Below are positions 1 to 8,202 of a stretch of DNA of 35,612 nt, in pieces. Numbering within the stretch: position 1 is the first letter of the stretch; every line of letters starts with the position of its first letter. Position numbers and translations under genes: made by a program. Under the pieces are notes generated by a model. That model saw nothing but the letters and a program-made list of their open reading frames with translations. It ran no database searches and was not told where the DNA came from. This DNA comes from an uncultured Prevotella sp. (GTDB lineage Bacteria; Bacteroidota; Bacteroidia; Bacteroidales; Bacteroidaceae), in NCBI GenBank assembly GCA_947072805.1, contig CAMTJK010000002.1, forward strand, positions 1 through 35,612, written 5' to 3'.

Positions 1-267
1 GCCAAAAAACTGGGATCGTTTTTCGACCCGTCGGGAGCATAAATCGCCCCACTTTGATTAACAAATATTTACACCTAGAATGCCGGATTTAAAAATGTTA
101 AATTCGACCAAATATCTTTACAAATTAACTTTCATTAAGTGTAGTTACGAGCGCCAAGCCGGCACTTATACGTTGGTGTTTTTACTCCCTCATGCGTCTG
201 CATAGCGGCAGAACCAGGAGCAGGCAGACGAGTGCGCCGGCAAATATATAATGTACGCGCGTAAGAC

Positions 268-299
268 AAAAAAATCACGCCTCCTGAAAAGGAGGCGTG
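268..299 (-). terminator. Rho-independent terminator-like hairpin, minus strand, downstream of the GH10 gene
   Basis: Perfect 9-bp stem CACGCCTCC (276-284) / GGAGGCGTG (291-299), 6-nt loop; on the minus strand it is followed by A then a T7 run (plus-strand A7 at 268-274). Confidence 0.75.
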
Positions 300-437
300 C
301 AAAGGTAACAAAAGATATCCGACGGCTTGTCCGCTTTCGCAAATCATTATGTTGTTTTAATGTTTAAGCCATAGTCTTTCGTTAGACCTACACAAGCATG
401 TGAAGCTGTGATCTTTGTTAAATGTCTTTTCCCCTTG

Positions 438-2150
438 TTATCTTATTATCGTCACTTTGCCGTTCACTATGTACATGCCTTTCTTCAGTTCTCCGAGGCG
501 TTCGCGCAGCATGTGTCTTGCCACGGGGCGTCCGCCCATGTCGTACACGTCCAAGTAGGGCGATGTCTTCTTCACCACCTCAGGCATTTCTATGTCAGAG
601 GTTTCGTGGTGAGCCTTGTATGCGTTGCGTACGGCGAAGAAAGCCGACTTTGCCTCCAGGTTGTTGTTGAACAGCAGCGGCTCGCCCGTTCTCCACGACA
701 TGTCGTCCTTGATGCCCCATACCAGCAGGTTAGGACAGTGGTCGTAGCGGAGCATTATGTTCGTTATTTTGCGGTAGTCCTCTGCCTGTCTGTCGTAGGC
801 ACCGGCAGCGTTGATGTCGTAGATTGATATGTCCAGTTCGGTCACTATGCAGTTCAGTCCGAGCTGTCCTATGCGCTTCACTTGGTTGTCGAATGCCGTT
901 GAGTCGAGTTCGCCCACGGTGAGGTGGCTCTGCAGTCCCACTCCGTCTATGGGCACGTTTCTGTTCTTCAGTTTCTTCACGAGGTTATAGTATGCCTCAG
1001 CCTTGGCTCTGCCCTTCATCTCCACTCCGTAGTCGTTAATGTAGAGTTTTGCGTTGGGGTCGGCGCGGTGAGCATACACGAAGGCAGAGTCGAGAAAGTC
1101 TTCGCCAATCACGTTATACCATATTGATTTTCTCATCGTGTAGCCGGAGGGGTTGGAGCGTATGGCACTCTGGTCGTCGTCCAGACATTCGTTCACCACG
1201 TCCCATTCGGTCACCTTGCCCTTGAAGTGTTTCATCACGTTTGTGATGTGGTTTTCCATTATCTTGAGCAGCTGTGCCCGTGTATATCCCTTGTCGTTCT
1301 TGTATCCGTCGGCGCTCATCCATTTCGGCATCTGGCTGTGCCATACGAGCGTATGTCCGCGTACGTCCATGGCGTGGCGGCGTGCAAAGGTTACCAGCTT
1401 GTCGGCGGCGCCGTAGTTGAACTGTCCCTCGCTTGGCTGCAGTGCGTCTATCTTCATTTCGTTTTCAGCCACCACCATGTTGAAGTTGGCATATATGGTC
1501 TTTGTTATGTCCAGTTTGTCGTTGCCCAGGTCCACGTTCCATGCCGGCACTGCCACGCCGATTTTTCTGCCGCATTTTGCCGCATGGTAGCGCAGTGTCT
1601 GCTGCTGGTCGTTGGGGTCATAGTCTGACGTGATGTTTACGAGGCGGATGTTGTCAATGTAGAATTCCGCGTTAATTGAGTTGAAGCCGAGATACAGTTT
1701 GTCGCTGCCGTTGGTTACGCTCTTCATCCTGTATGAGCGCGTGAGCCATACCGTGTTGTCACCCTGGTCGAAAAATCCGTTGTCGGCATAGATGGTGTCG
1801 TTGCCGATGCGTGCCGAGAACTGCTTGTATCTGTCGGTATCGCTTGCGGGGCGGTAGAGGTCGAACACCAGATACTGGTATTCGCCCGTCATCTCCTCGG
1901 CGCTGATGCCGTCGAGAGTCAGTTCTACGTGCGTGTTCCAGCTTTTGTTTGTAACGTGCAGCACCTTATTGGACGCGTTTTTAGGGTCGGCTTCCACCCT
2001 GGCTGTCGATTCGGTTGTAGTACTGAAGATGTCGTGCATGGGAATTGTTTCTCCTATCTGACAGTCTTCAAAGTTGAACAGCATCCTCTCGTCGGCTGTC
2101 GATGTCATTGCGGCGAGGACGAGCAGAGCTGCAAGTGTAGTTTTTTTCAT
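438..2150 (-). CDS. Secreted GH10 endo-1,4-beta-xylanase with N-terminal carbohydrate-binding-like module and C-terminal T9SS-type sorting tail
   Basis: GH10 motifs GHTLVWHSQMPKWM, WDVVNECLDD (acid/base Glu), IVTELDIS (nucleophile Glu); likely start at internal Met (MKKTTLAALLVLAAMTSTA, signal peptide) at 2150 rather than ORF start 2318; C-term YLDVYDMGGRPVAR...LKKGMYIVNGKVTIIR resembles T9SS type A tails. Confidence 0.93.
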   Translation of the reverse strand: MKKTTLAALLVLAAMTSTADERMLFNFEDCQIGETIPMHDIFSTTTESTARVEADPKNASNKVLHVTNKSWNTHVELTLDGISAEEMTGEYQYLVFDLYRPASDTDRYKQFSARIGNDTIYADNGFFDQGDNTVWLTRSYRMKSVTNGSDKLYLGFNSINAEFYIDNIRLVNITSDYDPNDQQQTLRYHAAKCGRKIGVAVPAWNVDLGNDKLDITKTIYANFNMVVAENEMKIDALQPSEGQFNYGAADKLVTFARRHAMDVRGHTLVWHSQMPKWMSADGYKNDKGYTRAQLLKIMENHITNVMKHFKGKVTEWDVVNECLDDDQSAIRSNPSGYTMRKSIWYNVIGEDFLDSAFVYAHRADPNAKLYINDYGVEMKGRAKAEAYYNLVKKLKNRNVPIDGVGLQSHLTVGELDSTAFDNQVKRIGQLGLNCIVTELDISIYDINAAGAYDRQAEDYRKITNIMLRYDHCPNLLVWGIKDDMSWRTGEPLLFNNNLEAKSAFFAVRNAYKAHHETSDIEMPEVVKKTSPYLDVYDMGGRPVARHMLRERLGELKKGMYIVNGKVTIIR

Positions 2151-2231
2151 GATGCCTTGTTTTTTATATACTTGTTGTTCTTTGCGTTCTTGAAGAGACC
2201 ATTTCGCGGTCTGATAAGTCATTTGGGTTAA

Positions 2232-2304
2232 AAACCTTGTATCTGTCTTGCAGCGGTCTTTGGCGGAAGCCTCCGTTATCCGTCGCCGTACAGATACAAG
2301 GTTT
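2232..2304. repeat. Perfect 15-bp inverted repeat (AAACCTTGTATCTGT / ACAGATACAAGGTTT), 43-nt spacer
   Basis: Arms at 2232-2246 and 2290-2304; on the minus strand the 3' arm runs into ...GGTTTTTAACCC. Confidence 0.85.
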
Positions 2305-2333
2305 GTTGTGTGTGGCACAGCTGTGCCTATGCG

Positions 2334-5300
2334 TTATTCGTTAATCACCTTACCTGTCATGTCTCCGGCCTTGATGATGAGCACGCCCTTGGCTGCCGGT
2401 ATGGCGTTGATGCCTCGCTGTGCAGCCACGGTCTTTATCAGGCTGCCCGCAGCAGAATATATGTTCACCTCCGTGGGCTCTTCGCAGCTTACGTACACTA
2501 TGCCGTTGGCGGCTGTTATGCCCTTCTGCGCACCCGTTACGCTGCTGATGGCGTTGGGAACGTCAGCCTTCAGTACGAGCTGGTAGCCGCTTTCGTCTGT
2601 GCGCTCCTCTACAATCCATTCGCCTGCCGGCTTCTCCACGTCGAAGCTCCATTCTACATCGTTGAGCGAAGTCTTGCCCTTGGCTCTTACGAGCACATAT
2701 TCCTCGCCGGCCTTATATGTGAAGCCATCCTTCAGAACCACTTTCACTACGGGCTTGTTGTCGCTCTCGTTGAAATCTTCGGTTATGTTGTAGAATGTCA
2801 CGTTGCCGTCTACCTCTATGCGGTCGTAGCTTTCAGCCGATTCTATTTCGCACTCTATGACAGTGCTCGGGCGTACGTAGAGCGATACGCTCCTGTCGGT
2901 TGCAGCATAGTTTTTCAGCGTCAGGGTGCCTATGCCGTCGCATCCCGGTTCAAGTTTGCCGTACACGTCTACATCGGCTGCCAGGTTGCCGTCGCCGCCC
3001 AGTACACCGTTGCCGAACACAGTAGTCTGTGTGCCGCTCTTTGTGTAGCCTGTAGCTCCGGTCAGTCCGTTTTCGGCAGCTTCAGCCTTATCGTTGTTTA
3101 TCAGTATGCGTCCGTCGAGAATGCGCAGTCCGGCAGTAAGCATATTGTTGTTGTTTGTAAGCGTGTATGTGCCGGCACCTTCCTTTATCAGTCCCACGCC
3201 CTGCTCTATGTACGGTGTGCCATTCTTTTCGGTAGGAGCAATCTGTCCCTCGAGCACGGCATCCGTTCCCAGTCCGCCCACAATGAAGTATGATACGGGA
3301 GTGCTTGCCTTGTAGTAGCCGTATATGCGCGTATCTTTTGCCATCTGCAGTTCACCGATGCGGAATCCGCGTGTGCCCGATTCGCAAGCCATTGCAGTTC
3401 CCTCGTTGAGTACTAGTTTGGCGTTCTTGAATATCTCGTTTGCCTTTTCAGCCGGTGCTTCCGGGTTGAATGTCTTTCCGCCGTGTCCCATGACTATGCC
3501 GTAGAAGCCGGCGTCGTCTACAACCTCCTTGTAGGGATATATGTTTACAGTGCCGCTGAATGCGCTCCAGTCTGGGATGGTGGCGCCCTTCGATGTGCTT
3601 ATGTATGTGCGTTCGCCTCCGCAGTAGAGGTTTACGTTGCCCTTGCCTTCCAGTGGCGATGTCCAGTAGCAGTAGCGCGATGTGTACAGGTCTATGCTCT
3701 TTCCCTCGTCAATGCTTATTGCGCTTGCCACGGTGGGGTAGGCGCTTGCGCTCTTGTTGTAGCTGAAGTCCAAGGCACCGCCGTCAGCCACGATGTTCTT
3801 GCCCAGCTGCGTCTCGCTCACATATTTTGTCATTGATAGCATGCCGCCGTTCAGCTGTGTCGCACCCGCAAGCTGGTTGTCTATGTTGAGCACCACCTTG
3901 CCTTCGCCGCCCACAATGAGGCTACCTTTGCCCTGCAGCAGTTCGGCACCCGTTGCACTTTCGAAGGTATAGTTGATGTTGTCGTTGTCCATCACCACGT
4001 CGCCTGCCGTTATTGTTTCTGCCAGGGTCACAGTCTGCTCCTGCACTTCTTCAGCCGGTTCTTTTGCCTTGGCTGTCGATTCGGTTTCTCCGCCGGCTGT
4101 TTCCTTTTCATAGTATAGTTCCACGTCGTCTATATACGTTGTTCCCACAGCCTTGCCGAGGTTGAAGCACAGACGTTTGCAGTTTTCGCCAGTCACTATG
4201 GTCTTCAGAGTATATTCTTTCCAGTCGGTTAGAAGATTAAACGAGGGGAAGTCGCCGCATCCGCTGTAGTTTGACGGATTCTGGAACGCTGCGCCCACGG
4301 TCACCTCAGTACCGGTTTTTGCCCAGAAGTGCAGCACATACTCCTGTTCTACGGTGAGAGGTTCGTCGAAATCGATGGCGAGCTGAACTTCCCACGGGTT
4401 CACTTCCGACGGGTTGTATACTTCTTCGCATTTTCCTCCGTCGTGACCATTCTCCGAAATCTCGCGTGTTGAAAGGTTACCCCATCCTTTTATCAGAACG
4501 TCGTCTTCGAAATTGTAGCTTGCAATCGTCACTTTCTCCTTGTCAGAAGGCTCAACAGAAGCGCCTTCCACGTAGTATACAGTCACGTCGTCTATGTAAA
4601 TGTCGCCCACGGCGTTGCCTAAGTTGAAGCACAGGCGTTTGCAGTTGTCGCCCGTCACGACGGTCTTCAGCGTATATTCCTTCCAGTCGGTTTTAAGGGT
4701 AAATGAGGGGAAGTTGCCGCGTCCGCTATAGTCGCTCGGATTTTGGAATGCAGCGCTCAGGGTTACCTCCGTATCGGCTTTTGCCCAGAAGTGCAGCACA
4801 TACTCCTGTTCTACGGTAAGAGGTTCGTCGAAGTCGATGGCGATCTGAACCTCCCACGGGTTCAATTCCGAGGGGTTGTTTATCTTTTCGCAATAGCCTC
4901 CGTCGTGTCCGCCCGATACTATTTCGCGTGTGGAGAGGTTGCCCCATCCGCCTATGAGAACACCGTTCTCGAAGTTGTATTCAGCCACAATCACGTTATG
5001 CGGGCCCACCGGAGGTTCCGGATCTGCTGCTTTGTAGGTCAGGGTATCGTTGAATATCACCTTGCTGCCGCTCTTGAATGTAGTAGCCAAAGCCTCTTCG
5101 GCATTCTCTGCCGTGGCGTCGGCGAAGTTGGCGGTCACCGTGTCCCATGTTCCCGACACGGCACCTGTCCATCTTACCGGTCCGGCGGGCGTCGGAACGG
5201 GCTCTTCGCCTGTACCTTCAAGGCAGATGTCGTCGATGTAGAACTCTATCGCGTTGTTGTTGAAGCCTACGAGCAGTGTCGTTGCGTCGTTGGTAATTTG

Positions 5301-5729
5301 CGCAAGGTCGTAACTTCTGTCGAGCCACGTGTCTTTTTCACCCTGATTCGGATATCCCTCGTCCCAGTACAGCTTGTCGTTGCCGAGCAGTACAGCCACC
5401 TGTGTATAGTCGTTGCTGTCGGTGGACGGACGATAAAGTTTGAATTTGATTTTCTTATAGCTTGCTGTCAGGTTGGCTCCGGTGAGACCGTCGGGCAAGG
5501 CAATCTCCACGAAGGTGTTGTACGATGTATTCTTCACGTGCAGCACCTTGTTTGCTGGGTTTGCCGGGTCTGTTTCCACCACGGCGGTCGATTCTGTCGC
5601 GCCGTAGATGTTCGTCATTGTGAATGGCGTTCCTGTTTCATAGCTTTCAAAATTGCACAGTGTCAATTCTTCGGCTTGTGCGTATGCCATCGAGAGACAG
5701 CACAGGGCAAGGGATAGAAATTTTTTCAT
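2334..5729 (-). CDS. Large secreted multidomain surface protein: N-terminal module homologous to that of the GH10 protein, two tandem CBM-like modules, autotransporter-associated beta-strand-repeat-like region, C-terminal T9SS-like tail
   Basis: Signal peptide MKKFLSLALCCLSMAYAQA; two near-identical ~140-aa modules (YNFENGVLIGGWGNLSTREI.../YNFEDDVLIKGWGNLSTREI...); GAGTYTLTNNNNMLTAGLRILDGRILINN and GKLEPGCDGIGTLTL typical of beta-strand repeats. Confidence 0.88.
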   Translation of the reverse strand: MKKFLSLALCCLSMAYAQAEELTLCNFESYETGTPFTMTNIYGATESTAVVETDPANPANKVLHVKNTSYNTFVEIALPDGLTGANLTASYKKIKFKLYRPSTDSNDYTQVAVLLGNDKLYWDEGYPNQGEKDTWLDRSYDLAQITNDATTLLVGFNNNAIEFYIDDICLEGTGEEPVPTPAGPVRWTGAVSGTWDTVTANFADATAENAEEALATTFKSGSKVIFNDTLTYKAADPEPPVGPHNVIVAEYNFENGVLIGGWGNLSTREIVSGGHDGGYCEKINNPSELNPWEVQIAIDFDEPLTVEQEYVLHFWAKADTEVTLSAAFQNPSDYSGRGNFPSFTLKTDWKEYTLKTVVTGDNCKRLCFNLGNAVGDIYIDDVTVYYVEGASVEPSDKEKVTIASYNFEDDVLIKGWGNLSTREISENGHDGGKCEEVYNPSEVNPWEVQLAIDFDEPLTVEQEYVLHFWAKTGTEVTVGAAFQNPSNYSGCGDFPSFNLLTDWKEYTLKTIVTGENCKRLCFNLGKAVGTTYIDDVELYYEKETAGGETESTAKAKEPAEEVQEQTVTLAETITAGDVVMDNDNINYTFESATGAELLQGKGSLIVGGEGKVVLNIDNQLAGATQLNGGMLSMTKYVSETQLGKNIVADGGALDFSYNKSASAYPTVASAISIDEGKSIDLYTSRYCYWTSPLEGKGNVNLYCGGERTYISTSKGATIPDWSAFSGTVNIYPYKEVVDDAGFYGIVMGHGGKTFNPEAPAEKANEIFKNAKLVLNEGTAMACESGTRGFRIGELQMAKDTRIYGYYKASTPVSYFIVGGLGTDAVLEGQIAPTEKNGTPYIEQGVGLIKEGAGTYTLTNNNNMLTAGLRILDGRILINNDKAEAAENGLTGATGYTKSGTQTTVFGNGVLGGDGNLAADVDVYGKLEPGCDGIGTLTLKNYAATDRSVSLYVRPSTVIECEIESAESYDRIEVDGNVTFYNITEDFNESDNKPVVKVVLKDGFTYKAGEEYVLVRAKGKTSLNDVEWSFDVEKPAGEWIVEERTDESGYQLVLKADVPNAISSVTGAQKGITAANGIVYVSCEEPTEVNIYSAAGSLIKTVAAQRGINAIPAAKGVLIIKAGDMTGKVINE
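4108..4998 (-). repeat. Tandem intragenic duplication of a CBM-like module (copies about 4570-4998 and 4108-4534)
   Basis: Protein and DNA are both highly similar, e.g. TACTCCTGTTCTACGGT(G/A)AGAGGTTCGTCGAA(A/G)TCGATGGCG in both copies. Confidence 0.85.
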
Positions 5730-5993
5730 AAGGTTGTCAATTATTGGTGTTTTTATTTATTTCTGATTGTCTGCGGTTCCGATATGGCGGCAACTTGCGT
5801 GTCTGTGCGGTTAAAACTTGTTTCCGGTTGTCCGAGTGCAGCTTACCTTTTGCAAAGGTATTACTTATAATTAATATGTATATTAGTTTTTGTTTCATAA
5901 ACTTCTCTTTTTGTTACAAAGCCATTCGGCCCGATTTCGTGCTATTCCGTTTGCCGGCGCGTACGTTTCGGGCTGAATTTAGCATTGCGCATT

Positions 5994-6024
5994 TTTGCAT
6001 TCTCACATATTTTGTATAACTTTG
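5994..6024 (+). promoter_or_regulatory. Bacteroidota-type promoter upstream of DUF3467 gene (TTTG -33, TAACTTTG -7)
   Basis: TTTG 5994-5997, 19-nt spacer, TAACTTTG 6017-6024. Confidence 0.7.
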
Positions 6025-6115
6025 CATCGCTCGCCATCGCTTGCGAGGTTGCAAGGCAACAGTCTGCGGCTTGCGACGCTCATAGGTTCTGACAATAACA
6101 AACAATAATATCATC

Positions 6116-6439
6116 ATGAACGAAAACGAAAACAATCAGCAGCAGGGACAGTTTCAGGTAGAACTTCCCCAAGACAAGGCACAGGGAGAATACGCAAACT
6201 TTGCCATCATAACCCATTCGAGCAGCGATTTCGTACTCGACTTTGCGAGAGTGCTCCCCGGAGTACCCAAGGCACAGGTGCGCAGCCGCGTGATCCTTGC
6301 ACCAGAACATGCCAAGCGCCTGCTCATGGCACTGCAGGAGAACATCGTACGCTATGAGCGCGAGTACGGTCAGATAAAAGTGCCCAACCAGCAGCCGCGC
6401 ACCATCGCCCCGTTCAATGTAGGCAAGGGCGAAGCATAG
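6116..6439 (+). CDS. DUF3467 domain-containing small protein
   Basis: 107 aa, ...YANFAIITHSSSDFVLDFARVLPGVPKAQVRSRVILAPEHAKRLLMALQENIVRYE..., recognised family pattern. Confidence 0.88.
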   Translation: MNENENNQQQGQFQVELPQDKAQGEYANFAIITHSSSDFVLDFARVLPGVPKAQVRSRVILAPEHAKRLLMALQENIVRYEREYGQIKVPNQQPRTIAPFNVGKGEA

Positions 6440-6485
6440 GTCTCAACAGACAAATATTCCTATAATAACAGGGTCAATTCCCGTT

Positions 6486-6560
6486 AGCCCAAATTGTTCA
6501 TTATACCGAAAACTCGTCTTTATCAACCGGAGTAGTGATTGGTTTGGGCTTTTTTATTTT
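6486..6560 (+). terminator. Long-loop terminator-like inverted repeat after DUF3467 gene
   Basis: AGCCCAAA 6486-6493 / TTTGGGCT 6543-6550 followed by TTTTTATTTT; loop is long (49 nt). Confidence 0.55.
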
Positions 6561-6784
6561 CAATCGTTCGTTTGGTATTATACCCAATCGATCGCCGACT
6601 GTTAGTCTTTTTACCATTTCCTTTCAGAAACTCATTGTTCAAACACCTTTTTGCTGCCCTCAGGTACTTTTTTTGCTGCCTAAGATATTGCAAAATAGTG
6701 AAAAACACACTATTATGACGTTTAAACAGAAGATATAAACAGTTTCTCCTAAGAAATGAATATCCATATATGGACATAAAACAT

Positions 6785-6792
6785 TAATTTTG
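6785..6792 (+). promoter_or_regulatory. Candidate -7 box TAATTTTG for the efflux operon
   Basis: Matches TAnnTTTG, 24 nt before the tolC-like ATG (6817); no clear -33 box. Confidence 0.5.
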
Positions 6793-6816
6793 CGCCCGAT
6801 TAAGATAAGTTATTTC

Positions 6817-8142
6817 ATGAAACGATTTCTGTTCATTTTTGCTTTTTCCGCTATGCTATTGCATATCGGTGCACAGCAGACATTGACGCTTGAAGAATGT
6901 CTGCGCCTGGGCATTGAGAACAACCTGTCTCTCAAGACAGCCCAAAACGAAGTGGTGAAAGGTCGCCACACTATCAGCGAAAACCGGGCAAAGCTGCTCC
7001 CGCAGATTAATCTGATAGGCTCTTTCAACGACAATTTCGACCCGCCCGTGTCGGTTACCGACGGCTCTGCCTACGGTATGAAGTACAATGTTACCAATAC
7101 GCTACAGTATAACGCTTCTGCCGGTCTGCAACTGCAGATGCCGCTCTACAACCAGACGGCTCTGACGGCACTTGCCGTGGCGCGCACGGTGGACAACATC
7201 AACCGCCTGTCGTACGAAAAGGCACGCGAAGACCTCATCATGCAGATTAGCAAGATGTACTTTCTCGCTCAGAACACTCTCGAACAGATAGCGCTCGTAC
7301 GCGACAACATCAAGCGCCTTGAGGAATTGCGCAACATCACCGTCGCACTCTACGACAACGACATGGCGATGAAGGTAGATGTGCAGCGCGTAAACATCAA
7401 TCTCGAAAACCTCCAGGTGCAATACGACAACGCACAGGCCATGCTCACACAGCAGTACAACACGCTGAAGTATGTGATGGACTATCCTGCCGAGGCTGAC
7501 ATAGCCGTTACGCAGCCCGATACGGAGACGCTCATCGCCGCATCGCTCTCCGGACTGGACACGGGACTCTCCGAACTGCAGCTCCTGCAGGAGAGAACAC
7601 GCCTTGCCGAACAGCAGAAGAAGCTCGTCTCTGACGGTTACATGCCGTCGCTAAGCCTTACGGGCAGCTGGATGTACTCTGCTTTCACCGACGAATTCAA
7701 GAACTGGTTCCACTCCGGACCGTCAAATCACTGGTACCGTTCTAACGGTATAGGCCTCTCTTTGCGCGTGCCCGTGTTCGACGGCTTCGACAAGCGCTCC
7801 AGAATACGTAAGGCAAAGGTAGACATGGAGACCGCCAGACTCTCGTACGAGAACACGCTGAAGAATCTGCAGACGCAATATCTCAATGCCACGAACGAAC
7901 TGGAAAACAGCCGCCGCAACTACACGAAGCAGAAAGACAACTGCAAGCTGGCGCAGGATGTGTGCTCGGTGACCAACGACCGATATCGTGAGGGCATCGC
8001 CTCGATGACAGAGGTGCTGCAGGACGAGATGAGGGTCAGCGAGGCACAGAACAATTATCTCTCGGCACACTATAATTATCAGGTGGCAAACCTGTCGCTG
8101 CTCAAGCTCACCGGACAGCTCGACAAGCTGACCGGCAAGTAG
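6817..8142 (+). CDS. TolC family outer membrane efflux protein
   Basis: MKRFLFIFAFSAMLLHIGAQQTLTLEECLRLGIENNLSLKTAQNEV...; ATG at 6817 (ORF track start 6790 is TTG). Confidence 0.93.
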   Translation: MKRFLFIFAFSAMLLHIGAQQTLTLEECLRLGIENNLSLKTAQNEVVKGRHTISENRAKLLPQINLIGSFNDNFDPPVSVTDGSAYGMKYNVTNTLQYNASAGLQLQMPLYNQTALTALAVARTVDNINRLSYEKAREDLIMQISKMYFLAQNTLEQIALVRDNIKRLEELRNITVALYDNDMAMKVDVQRVNINLENLQVQYDNAQAMLTQQYNTLKYVMDYPAEADIAVTQPDTETLIAASLSGLDTGLSELQLLQERTRLAEQQKKLVSDGYMPSLSLTGSWMYSAFTDEFKNWFHSGPSNHWYRSNGIGLSLRVPVFDGFDKRSRIRKAKVDMETARLSYENTLKNLQTQYLNATNELENSRRNYTKQKDNCKLAQDVCSVTNDRYREGIASMTEVLQDEMRVSEAQNNYLSAHYNYQVANLSLLKLTGQLDKLTGK

Positions 8143-8202
8143 TGAAATATAAAAACGCATCATATTACTTTTTGTCAATACAACATTATAATATAACAGC
8201 AC

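Noticed and set aside
135-347. 70-aa minus ORF near the left end
   Set aside because: Runs across the terminator hairpin and inverted repeats; no family similarity.
2310-3293. 327-aa plus-strand ORF (and similar 4743..5717 +, 7723..8832 -, 10386..11594 -, 14997..15956 -, 21745..22746 -)
   Set aside because: Antisense to confidently identified genes, with His/Val/Cys-rich shadow composition and no recognisable domain.
6523-6777. 84-aa minus ORF and 67-aa plus ORF (6535..6738) between DUF3467 and tolC
   Set aside because: They overlap the predicted terminator and promoter elements, low-complexity composition, no family match.
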